Assembly (NCBI RefSeq): GCF_001274775.1
Contig: NZ_LGUE01000010.1
Span: 19,759 to 54,490, forward strand
From: Rossellomorea marisflavi
GTDB taxonomy: Bacteria; Bacillota; Bacilli; Bacillales; Bacillaceae_B
Direction of reading: 5' to 3'
Length of the DNA stretch: 34,732 nucleotides
Notes under the pieces: generated by a model
Database searches by the model: none
Seen by the model: the letters and a program-made list of their open reading frames with translations, nothing else
Told to the model about the DNA's origin: nothing
Part shown: piece by piece, positions 1 through 6,571 of the stretch
Layout: each line of letters starts with the position of its first letter
Numbering within the stretch: position 1 is the first letter of the stretch
Position numbers and translations under genes: made by a program

Positions 1-9
1 TATCTTTGA

Positions 10-81
10 GGCCCGTTGGTCAAGCGGTTAAGACACCGCCCTTTCACGGCGGTAACACGGGTTCGAATCCCGTACGGGTCA
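10..81 (+). tRNA. tRNA-Glu (anticodon UUC)
   Basis: A complete cloverleaf can be folded. The acceptor arm GGCCCGT pairs with ACGGGTC, followed by discriminator A. The anticodon arm has loop CTTTCAC with anticodon TTC, and the T arm contains GGTTCGAATCC. CCA is not encoded. It decodes GAA/GAG. In B. subtilis a tRNA-Glu sits between yabR and spoIIE, and this gene is in the same place and points away from yabR. Any partner tRNA upstream would lie outside the window. Confidence 0.97.
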
Positions 82-90
82 TCATACAGA

Positions 91-121
91 AGGACCACTT
101 CAATCGAAGTGGTCCTTTTTT
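91..121 (+). terminator. Terminator of tRNA-Glu
   Basis: A perfect 10-bp hairpin (AGGACCACTT, loop CAATCG, AAGTGGTCCT) is followed by a T run, 9 nt after the tRNA end. Confidence 0.95.
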
Positions 122-143
122 GTATGCACCTGGATGAAAAACA

Positions 144-177
144 ATAAAAAAACAGATACATTCATTGAATGCATCTG
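144..177 (-). terminator. Terminator of yabR
   Basis: On the minus strand a 12-bp stem with one G-T wobble (CAGATGCATTCA against TGAATGTATCTG) precedes a run of seven T. It lies about 40 nt after the yabR stop and converges with the tRNA-Glu terminator. Confidence 0.9.
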
Positions 178-213
178 CATGAGGACCTGCTATATGGATT
201 AATAGACAGCAAG

Positions 214-636
214 TTATCCTTTTTTCGCTCCCCTTCCACCACGGCGAGACTCTGTATTTTTTTTCAATGAAGATAAGCGGTCTTCGCTGTCTTTCAAGAA
301 GCGCGCCATCTTTTGTTCGAAGTTTTCCTTCGTACGGGTGTCAGCCGGTTTGTTGTTGCGTGGGCGTTGAGGACGTTGCGGGCGCTGTGGGCGTTGTGGT
401 TGGTCTTTAGCTTTACGGATAGACAAGCCGATCTTTCCATCTTTCTCAACGTTGATAACCTTAACTGTCACTTCGTCTCCAACTTTAAGGTGCTCGTTGA
501 TGTCTTTGACATAATTGTCGGCTACTTCACTGATGTGAACCAGACCTGTCGTACCTTCTGCTAATTCCACGAACGCTCCGAAATTTGTAATTCCTGTTAC
601 CTTACCCTGTAACTTGCTGCCTACTTCAATTGACAT
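214..636 (-). CDS. yabR: YabR, S1-domain RNA-binding protein
   Basis: A 140-residue protein with one S1 RNA-binding domain at about residues 5-75 (GKVTGITNFGAFVEL, then GLVHISE). This is the S1 fold found in ribosomal protein S1 and polynucleotide phosphorylase. It is followed by four PQR tripeptide repeats at residues 80-91 and a basic, Gly/Arg-rich C-terminus. It probably binds RNA or the ribosome; its exact role is not established. The start is fixed by a GGAGGAGC ribosome site. The gene lies downstream of divIC and has its own consensus SigA promoter plus a terminator, so it can be monocistronic. The PQR stretch makes it slightly longer than the roughly 128-residue B. subtilis protein. 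Confidence 0.93.
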   Translation of the reverse strand: MSIEVGSKLQGKVTGITNFGAFVELAEGTTGLVHISEVADNYVKDINEHLKVGDEVTVKVINVEKDGKIGLSIRKAKDQPQRPQRPQRPQRPRNNKPADTRTKENFEQKMARFLKDSEDRLSSLKKNTESRRGGRGAKKG

Positions 637-680
637 AAAAGAAATGCTCCTCCTTAGAATGTTAGATAAACCTACTCTAT

Positions 681-710
681 ATTATAGCCAATTAAAAAAA
701 AGAGTGTCAA
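681..710 (-). promoter_or_regulatory. SigA promoter of yabR
   Basis: TTGACA (705-710) and TATAAT (681-686) are both perfect hexamers, 18 bp apart, about 45 bp before the yabR start. The -35 box lies inside the divIC terminator hairpin. Confidence 0.8.
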
Positions 711-722
711 TAAGACACCTCT
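693..722 (-). terminator. Terminator of divIC operon
   Basis: Hairpin GAGGTGTC / GACACTC with loop TTATT and eight T on the minus strand, immediately after the divIC stop codon. Confidence 0.92.
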
Positions 723-725
723 CCT

Positions 726-1103
726 TTAGTTCTCTTTATCCTTTCCAGATTCAGGAATATTAAAGATAATCTCTCCATTATCCGATAGGAAATAATCACG
801 CCTGGCCAGTTTGGCGATATAATCATCATCATTCAACTTCACGATTTCTTCTTCCAATGCCGTTTGTTTTTCCTTCAGTGCGTCGAGGTTTTTCTCCAGC
901 TGCACCTTTTCTGCTTTCTTGTCTTCAAGCACCTGAGCCCTGGAAATGAGCGTCGAGACCATAAATCCTGTGATGGCGATTGCTAAGACGAAGAACACGG
1001 AAAGACGGCGGACTAAACGTTTTTTTCTTTTAGAGGATGCTTTATGTTTGTTTTCCTGCTGGCGGACATATTCATTCTCCATCGGAGTGACGTTTCTTCC
1101 CAT
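726..1103 (-). CDS. divIC: DivIC, septum formation initiator protein
   Basis: A 125-residue bitopic membrane protein of the divisome. It partners FtsL and DivIB in recruiting and activating septal peptidoglycan synthesis. A basic cytoplasmic N-terminus (SKRKKRLVRR) precedes one membrane helix at about residues 34-54. A Leu-rich coiled coil follows (about 58-95), then a short extracellular tail with the ARRDYFLSDNGE segment typical of the family. I chose the ATG at 1103 because it lies 7 nt after AAGGGAGG; an upstream TTG would overlap that site. The resulting length equals that of B. subtilis DivIC. It is the last gene of the yabP-yabQ-divIC run. Confidence 0.96.
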   Translation of the reverse strand: MGRNVTPMENEYVRQQENKHKASSKRKKRLVRRLSVFFVLAIAITGFMVSTLISRAQVLEDKKAEKVQLEKNLDALKEKQTALEEEIVKLNDDDYIAKLARRDYFLSDNGEIIFNIPESGKDKEN

Positions 1104-1130
1104 TTCCAAACCTCCCTTTCCCCGATGCGG

Positions 1131-1781
1131 TCATTTTTTATTTTTTTTAATGGTCCATTTCCGGATCCATGTATATACTTTTTTGCCATTAGACTTCATA
1201 ATTCCTGCCATTTTATTATATAACTTATCGACTCTTTTTGTAAGATGGTTCGGCAATAGTTTCCAAATTGTTCGAAATATCCACCAGATCGGAGCCAATG
1301 CGACCTTCAGTACCCCGTATACGATCCGCCATGCTGTCCTGAATACGAATCGGATGACGGCATATACCGTTTTCAATATCCAGAGGACCACTGCCAGGAT
1401 CATGAAAATGATCCATTTCACCGGTGAATAGATGAGCTTTTGCCCCATCTTCACCAAGAAGCGGTAAAAGGAGATCGTGAAGAGGATGAGCTTCTCCAGC
1501 AGATTTGTATACAACGTCTTGAAAAGCGCCTGATACGCTGCGAATCCGCAGAGCAGGGCCACGAATATGTACACCCTGATCTCACCGAAGTTTACGACGA
1601 ATAAAATGTAGAACATGGCGAGGGCCTGCAGGACCCAGAACAGGACATCATTGATAAAGACGAACCAGCGCTTCCGCTGGCTCCTGTTGAGAAATCGATT
1701 GTACGTGTCCAGGGACGCCCCGAATAATGCCCCCATGCCGATCATGGAGAGCATCGTATAGAATTGGGTGGTGAGTGTCAT
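1131..1781 (-). CDS. yabQ: YabQ, spore cortex membrane protein
   Basis: A 216-residue polytopic membrane protein. Hydrophobic helices lie near residues 6-24, 43-62, 67-88 and 121-142, followed by a long amphipathic, aromatic-rich and basic C-terminal half. In B. subtilis YabQ is made in the mother cell, localises to the outer forespore membrane and is needed for cortex formation. The start codon overlaps the yabP stop by 4 nt (ATGA), indicating translational coupling. The first residues (TLTTQFYTMLSMIGMG) are typical of the family. Confidence 0.94.
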   Translation of the reverse strand: MTLTTQFYTMLSMIGMGALFGASLDTYNRFLNRSQRKRWFVFINDVLFWVLQALAMFYILFVVNFGEIRVYIFVALLCGFAAYQALFKTLYTNLLEKLILFTISFYRFLVKMGQKLIYSPVKWIIFMILAVVLWILKTVYAVIRFVFRTAWRIVYGVLKVALAPIWWIFRTIWKLLPNHLTKRVDKLYNKMAGIMKSNGKKVYTWIRKWTIKKNKK

Positions 1782-2080
1782 CGAAACAGCTTGCTAAAGA
1801 AACCTTTAGCTTTCTCCCCGCTTTGTTCATCAAGATAGACGAGGTCGAACACCTTCCCTTTGATCGAGACGATCCCCTTATCCACATCGAGGTTCTTCAT
1901 CTGAAGGTTCTGTCCACGGACGGATAAAAAACCCATGACCGTCTCCAGAAGGAACTCTTCATTATCGAAGCTCTCCACCTGCTTGACTCCCGTGATATCG
2001 AGGAGTTTGCGTCCCCTCATCATGACATCGTGTTCCTGAAAGACTGCCTTTTCTTTATTGCCATCATGATATTGATTCAT
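1778..2080 (-). CDS. yabP: YabP, spore coat/cortex-associated protein
   Basis: A 100-residue protein of the YabP/YqfC family, made in the mother cell during sporulation. The central segment ITGVKQVESFDNEEFLLETV and the C-terminal GFFSKLFR are near-invariant in Bacillus. The start is the ATG 7 nt after GAGG; an in-frame ATG two codons earlier is too close to the ribosome site. It heads the operon yabP-yabQ-divIC. In B. subtilis the operon is SigE-controlled, and a weak SigE-like promoter can be drawn upstream here. Confidence 0.93.
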   Translation of the reverse strand: MNQYHDGNKEKAVFQEHDVMMRGRKLLDITGVKQVESFDNEEFLLETVMGFLSVRGQNLQMKNLDVDKGIVSIKGKVFDLVYLDEQSGEKAKGFFSKLFR

Positions 2081-2117
2081 CTTCATCCCTCACATCCCAT
2101 AGTACAAGCTTTGTACC

Positions 2118-2146
2118 ATGTTATGGTGTGGATGATGGAATTAGAA
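2118..2146 (-). promoter_or_regulatory. Possible SigE-type promoter of yabP
   Basis: TTCTAATT, 13 bp, then CATAACAT resembles the SigE pattern, but the -10 departs from CATACAAT at two positions. The choice is guided by the known SigE control of yabP in B. subtilis. Confidence 0.3.
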
Positions 2147-2158
2147 CCAAAACAGGGG

Positions 2159-2440
2159 TCACTCTTCCTCCTGGTTGACCCTTTCTTCGGACAGGACCGT
2201 ATACAGGCCGCTTGCTTCTTCTTTCTTCGTCGTCTCCAAAAGCCTTTCAATCTTTACCCTCATGACCTTTTGCCCAAACCTCACACTGAGCTCATCTCCG
2301 ACTTTTACATTGGAGCTCGCTTTGGCCTGGGTCCCATTGATGGAGATCCTCCCCTGGTCGGCCACTTCCTTGGCAAGGGTCCTCCGTTTGATCAAACGTG
2401 ATACCTTCAAAAACTTATCCAGCCTCATGGTGGTTGCCAT
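2159..2440 (-). CDS. rqcP: RqcP (YabO), S4-domain ribosome quality-control factor
   Basis: A 93-residue protein with an S4 RNA-binding domain over about residues 5-65 (MRLDKFLKVSRLIKRRT, then GRISINGTQAK). RqcP binds the obstructed 50S subunit with RqcH and peptidyl-tRNA and promotes poly-alanine tailing of stalled chains; it is a homologue of Hsp15. The ATG at 2440 lies 9 nt after AAAGGAGAG. The ATG at 2428 would give exactly the B. subtilis start (MRLDKF) and is an alternative. It follows mazG closely and shares its operon. Confidence 0.93.
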   Translation of the reverse strand: MATTMRLDKFLKVSRLIKRRTLAKEVADQGRISINGTQAKASSNVKVGDELSVRFGQKVMRVKIERLLETTKKEEASGLYTVLSEERVNQEEE

Positions 2441-2472
2441 TTTCATTCTCTCCTTTGACGGCTTTACAGCCA

Positions 2473-3942
2473 TTAATGTGATTGTTTCTTCGCTTCATCC
2501 CAAAATGCATCCAGATCTTCAAGGGAATGATCTTCGAATGATCTCCCTGATTGGTTCACGCGCTCTTCCACATGCGAGAAGCGGCGATAGAACTTTGAAT
2601 TGGTCATGGACAAGGCCTCTTCAGGGTGAATGCGGTAAAATCTTGATACATTCACGAGGGCGAACAGGACGTCACCGAATTCCTGCTTCCGGTCCTGTTC
2701 ACTTCCATTCTCGGCTTCCTGTTCGAATTCCTTCAGTTCTTCCCACACTTTTTCCCAGGCACCTTTGACGTTGTCCCAATCAAAGCCGACACCTGCTGCC
2801 TTTTTCTGATACTCATAGGCCTTCATAAGGGCAGGTGCTCCTTTGGCGACACCTTTTAGAAGCGGTGGCTGACTCTGTCCGCCCTTCTCCTGCTTCTTGA
2901 TCTCTGCCCAGTTCGCTTTCACTTCTGCCGAATCCCCGACCTCGACATCACCGAATACGTGAGGATGCCGGCGTACCATTTTGGAAGATAGTCCTTCCAT
3001 TACTTCCTCCATATTGAACATGCCTTCATCTTCCCCGATCTGGGCATGAAGGAGGACCTGGAGGAGGACGTCACCCAATTCTTCAACCATATGATCGATA
3101 TCATCCTCATCGATCGCTTCCAAGAGCTCATATGTTTCTTCAATCAGATATTTCTTCAGTGACTGATGGGTCTGCTCCCGGTCCCACGGACAGCCGTCCG
3201 GTCCCCTCAGAGTCGAAATGATCTCCCTCAGGGTACTGTACTGCTTGTATCGCTGTGAGCGATCTTTTACTGCAGGTACATACAGGCTCGTAAGATTGCT
3301 CAGCTGTGCAACACGATCGAGCTCGACGAGAGGGAGTCGCTCCACCTTCTCTTCTGAGCTGCCGGCCGCCGTTACCAGCATGACTTCGAAATCATATGGA
3401 TAGAGCTCCATGAGTGTCAGTTTCACTTCCGACGCGATAAAGCCGTCGTACACCTGACCGATGATGAGTTGTTGGGTCATCTGGATATCGTGGACGCTGA
3501 GGCTCGTCCCGTCAAGGAGCTGGAAGCCATCAATGGGATCTGCACCGACGGAAGCAAACAGGGCATCCAGGAAGCTTTGTCCCCCTCCGATCACGATCTC
3601 CGCTTCTCCATTCTCATGGAGCTCAAGGAGTAGCTGGACGGTCTTCTCCGCTACGAGGGGATGTCCCGGAACCGCATACAGGACCGAATGCTCCTTGGAA
3701 GCGGCCACAAGCTCCTGAACGATCTCCTCGTATACAGCTTCAAAGCGCTCGTGTTTTTCATATACGGAATCGAAGGATGTATAGGTCATCCCTTCCGATT
3801 CCAATTCCTTCACGACAGGATGTTCCTTTGTACGGAGGAATAGATGATGTTCGTTTTTCAACTGTTTATATACACCCAAGGGGATCTGATCCAAATCCCC
3901 TGCACCGAGTCCGATGACTGTTATGGTATGGCTCATTTGCAT
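2473..3942 (-). CDS. mazG: MazG/YabN, tetrapyrrole-methylase-like and NTP pyrophosphohydrolase fusion
   Basis: A 489-residue two-part protein of the same length as B. subtilis YabN. The N-terminal half is a tetrapyrrole (corrin/porphyrin) methylase-like domain (VIGLGAGDLDQIPLG; GGGQSFLDALF). The C-terminal half is MazG-type, with LRGPDGCPWDREQTH and the metal-binding EETYELLEA...EELGDVLLQ set. A second helical MazG repeat follows (QEFGDVLFALVN). MazG hydrolyses non-canonical or excess NTPs to NMP and pyrophosphate; the methylase-like half has no settled substrate. There is no strong ribosome site and the start lies 3 nt after the yabM stop, so coupled translation is likely. Confidence 0.95.
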   Translation of the reverse strand: MQMSHTITVIGLGAGDLDQIPLGVYKQLKNEHHLFLRTKEHPVVKELESEGMTYTSFDSVYEKHERFEAVYEEIVQELVAASKEHSVLYAVPGHPLVAEKTVQLLLELHENGEAEIVIGGGQSFLDALFASVGADPIDGFQLLDGTSLSVHDIQMTQQLIIGQVYDGFIASEVKLTLMELYPYDFEVMLVTAAGSSEEKVERLPLVELDRVAQLSNLTSLYVPAVKDRSQRYKQYSTLREIISTLRGPDGCPWDREQTHQSLKKYLIEETYELLEAIDEDDIDHMVEELGDVLLQVLLHAQIGEDEGMFNMEEVMEGLSSKMVRRHPHVFGDVEVGDSAEVKANWAEIKKQEKGGQSQPPLLKGVAKGAPALMKAYEYQKKAAGVGFDWDNVKGAWEKVWEELKEFEQEAENGSEQDRKQEFGDVLFALVNVSRFYRIHPEEALSMTNSKFYRRFSHVEERVNQSGRSFEDHSLEDLDAFWDEAKKQSH

Positions 3943-3945
3943 TCA

Positions 3946-5562
3946 CTACTTTCTATACCGGGGCCCAAGGCCTTTCTTCAACCGGTTCATTTTACTGCCG
4001 AATGGCAAAAAGCTGATTTCTTCTTCAGATAGATGCCCCGCTCTTAGGAATAAGAAGAGAAACACCCCCGCCCCCACTGCCACACCGACAAGGGCGAAGA
4101 GCGCCGAGGTCATCCGCTCATGCGCCCCGTTTGTCAGGAGCCACCTGTAGCCAAGCAACAGGCCCTGCAGGACGAGGGTCATCCCTGCACCGCTGATAAA
4201 AAGGCTCTTATAAAATGACGGGGTGATCAAGCTGATTCCGAATAATCGCTTCATCTTCCACACAAGCCCGATCGTGATCAATCCCAATGTAAGAACCGTC
4301 GAGAGTGATGCACCCATGACCCCGAACACAGGGATAAGGAGCATATTCACGATGTATTTGATCGGGATCCCGCCAATGATGATGGCTGCAGGGAAATAAA
4401 TCCTTCCGATCCCCTGCAGGATGCCTGAAAACGTAAGGATCAGACAGCTGAAGAAAATCGACAGGGAAAACACCGACAATACGCTGGACCCGTCTGCATT
4501 CTCAAACAGCATCGTATTCGTGGGCACCATGATATTCACGAGTCCGAGCGTTGCCGCAAAACCGATAAGGATACTGATCTTCAACGCAAGCTGACTGTAG
4601 TCCCTCACGAGCTCCTGCTTCCCTTTCAGGTAAGCCGTGGTGACCAGGGGAACGATCGTCAGCGAGATGGAGGTGGCCGCCACGGTCCCAAGCTGTATGA
4701 ATGGCTGTCCACGGTCATAGACACCTTTAAGGGTCTTCGCGGCTTCCTGTCCCACCCCGTGTGTAGTCAACAGTGCATATACATTCAGGGAGTCGACAAA
4801 CTGAAGAAGGACGAGGAGCATGGCGCTCACACAGATGGCTGTTCCATCTTTCATGAGGGCCGTCCAGATCCCTCCAAACCCTTTAGGGAAAAAAGAAATG
4901 CCGGTAAACAACCCTTCCTGTTTCGCTGCCGTAAATAAAACCAGGACGATCACGGCACCAAGCCCTCCCGTGATCGAGCCGAATAGCGCCCCCTGTCCGG
5001 CAGCGTAGAGAGAGTTCCCCTTGGCAAGGAGGACAGTGGACGACACCAGGATGGTCACGACGCGTATGCTTTGCTCAGCCACCTGACTGACCGCCGTAGG
5101 GACCATCTGCTCCTTCCCCTGATGGTACCCCCTGAGAACCGATAATGGGGCGAGTAGCAAGAAGGATAAGGATATGACACGGATCAAAGGGGCCAGTTGA
5201 GGATCCCCCATCCAGGTCGAGATCATATCGGCGCCTGCATAGACGGCAACAAACCAGATCACTCCCACGAGGAGGAGGAAGATGAATGAGGTGGCCGCCA
5301 CCTTCTTTGCCCCTTCCTGATCTCCCCGGTCGACCTTCTCTGCCACCATTTTTGAAATGATCACAGGGAATCCATAAGTGGAGAGGGCAAGGGCAATCCC
5401 GTAAAAAGGATACACCTGCTGATAAATATAAAATCCAATATCTCCTACGATATTCTGAAAAGGGATCCGATAGACGGCGCTTAATAACTTTGTCACAAGT
5501 GCCGCCATGGTGAGGATCATCGCACCCTTCAGAAATCCTTTGGAGGAGTATGTATGACCCAA
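3946..5562 (-). CDS. yabM: YabM, MOP-superfamily lipid-linked polysaccharide exporter (SpoVB/MurJ-like)
   Basis: A 538-residue, very hydrophobic protein with about 14 membrane helices. It has the SpoVB-family opening (AALVTKLLSAVYRIPFQNIVG) and the YIYQQVYPFYG motif. Members flip lipid-linked glycans, including lipid II, across the membrane. Which glycan this one handles cannot be read from sequence. The start appears to be TTG (5560-5562) after AAAGGCAGAG, a rather distant ribosome site. The 5' leader contains a hairpin just upstream. It begins the run yabM-mazG-rqcP and lies 170 nt after spoVT. Confidence 0.92.
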   Translation of the reverse strand: MGHTYSSKGFLKGAMILTMAALVTKLLSAVYRIPFQNIVGDIGFYIYQQVYPFYGIALALSTYGFPVIISKMVAEKVDRGDQEGAKKVAATSFIFLLLVGVIWFVAVYAGADMISTWMGDPQLAPLIRVISLSFLLLAPLSVLRGYHQGKEQMVPTAVSQVAEQSIRVVTILVSSTVLLAKGNSLYAAGQGALFGSITGGLGAVIVLVLFTAAKQEGLFTGISFFPKGFGGIWTALMKDGTAICVSAMLLVLLQFVDSLNVYALLTTHGVGQEAAKTLKGVYDRGQPFIQLGTVAATSISLTIVPLVTTAYLKGKQELVRDYSQLALKISILIGFAATLGLVNIMVPTNTMLFENADGSSVLSVFSLSIFFSCLILTFSGILQGIGRIYFPAAIIIGGIPIKYIVNMLLIPVFGVMGASLSTVLTLGLITIGLVWKMKRLFGISLITPSFYKSLFISGAGMTLVLQGLLLGYRWLLTNGAHERMTSALFALVGVAVGAGVFLFLFLRAGHLSEEEISFLPFGSKMNRLKKGLGPRYRK

Positions 5563-5581
5563 TGAAATCTCTGCCTTTCAA

Positions 5582-5603
5582 AGGCTTCCTTCCATGAAGG
5601 AAC
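5582..5603 (-). other. Leader hairpin before yabM
   Basis: GGTTCCTTC and GAAGGAAGCC can pair (9 bp with one bulged C, loop ATG), a few nucleotides upstream of the weak yabM ribosome site. There is no T run, so it is not an intrinsic terminator. Confidence 0.4.
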
Positions 5604-5690
5604 CCTGCATATTCCCAATGATCGAAGCGTGGGATTTCTTAAAAATAGTTTACCACAAATGAAAGTGGCGGGATGAATTCCACTATCAAC

Positions 5691-5720
5691 AAAAAAAGAA
5701 AGAGCGGCTAAGAGCCGCTC
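5691..5720 (-). terminator. Terminator of spoVT
   Basis: Perfect 8-bp stem GAGCGGCT / AGCCGCTC with loop CTT, then TTTCTTTTTTT on the minus strand, 11 nt after the spoVT stop. Confidence 0.95.
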
Positions 5721-5731
5721 CCATGAAAATA

Positions 5732-6268
5732 TTATTGCTCCATCTGTCTTGCCAAGAAGCCAGCTGCCGTTTCGACTGCTTTTTGTTCCACTTCGCCAAC
5801 TGTGCGATCTTTTGAGAAGATCGCCACTGCACCGATCGGGTCGCCATTGGCAACAATCGGGGCGATGGTGTAGGAAGCAAGATCCTCACCGTGGCCGTCA
5901 ACAAGCTCGGCTTGTCCCTGCTGGGTGTGAAGGAGGGATGCGCGGTCCTCCATCACCTTCTCGATGAGTTCACCGACATTCTTATTGAGGTATTCCTTCT
6001 TGGACGCTCCTGAGATGGCGATGATGGCGTCACGGTCGCAGATCAATACCGCACTTCCGAGACTGTCATACAGTGCTTCACCATACTCTTTCGCAAAGTC
6101 TCCAAGTTCCGAGATCGGAGAGTACTTCTTCAAGATGACTTCGCCGTCGCGATCGACGAAGATCTCAAGGGGATCTCCTTCACGGATCCTCAGGGTCCTG
6201 CGGATTTCTTTCGGGATGACTACACGACCTAAATCATCAATACGACGAACAATACCAGTTGCCTTCAT
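5732..6268 (-). CDS. spoVT: SpoVT, forespore transition-state regulator
   Basis: A 178-residue protein of the B. subtilis length. The N-terminal AbrB-type swapped-hairpin DNA-binding domain spans about residues 1-50 (MKATGIVRRIDDLGRVVIPKEIRRTL). A GAF-like domain follows (about 56-178). It tunes SigG-dependent genes in the forespore, activating some and repressing others, including spore protection and germination genes. It is monocistronic, with a good SigG-type promoter and its own terminator. Its N-terminus is closely similar to that of AbrB, encoded 20 kb away in this window on the other strand. Confidence 0.97.
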   Translation of the reverse strand: MKATGIVRRIDDLGRVVIPKEIRRTLRIREGDPLEIFVDRDGEVILKKYSPISELGDFAKEYGEALYDSLGSAVLICDRDAIIAISGASKKEYLNKNVGELIEKVMEDRASLLHTQQGQAELVDGHGEDLASYTIAPIVANGDPIGAVAIFSKDRTVGEVEQKAVETAAGFLARQMEQ

Positions 6269-6571
6269 CTATAGCTGCCTCACTTTCATCAGATGATTTT
6301 ATAGGGTAAAGCGATTGAAGCCGCTCTACCGTAATTGAGTTTAGTATCTTACAACTTAGAAGTTCTATACACAATCAGTTATTATTTCTGTCATTTCTCT
6401 TAAATGCTAATAGAGGTATCTTTTTCCATCAATGGCAGCTGCATTAATACTAATACCCTTATCATAGTAAAATCAAACTACGAGCGCATTTACATTTGAG
6501 TTACATTATCATAACGATTGGTAAGGAAAACCGGCACTGTATATGTTTTCTATGACAAATATTAAGATTGG
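6269..6571. other. spoVT-mfd intergenic region
   Basis: This 303-nt AT-rich gap holds the SigG-type promoter of spoVT and its roughly 65-nt leader. I see no hairpin-plus-T-run after the mfd stop and no credible small gene. Confidence 0.6.
6342..6371 (-). promoter_or_regulatory. SigG-type promoter of spoVT
   Basis: TGTATA (6366-6371), 17 bp, GATACTA (6342-6348) matches the SigG pattern TGMATA-N17/18-CATACTA with two differences. spoVT is SigG-dependent in B. subtilis. Confidence 0.65.

Noticed and set aside
2102..2116. Inverted repeat GTACAAGCTTTGTAC upstream of yabP
   Set aside because: Only 6-bp arms and no known regulator with this site; could be chance.
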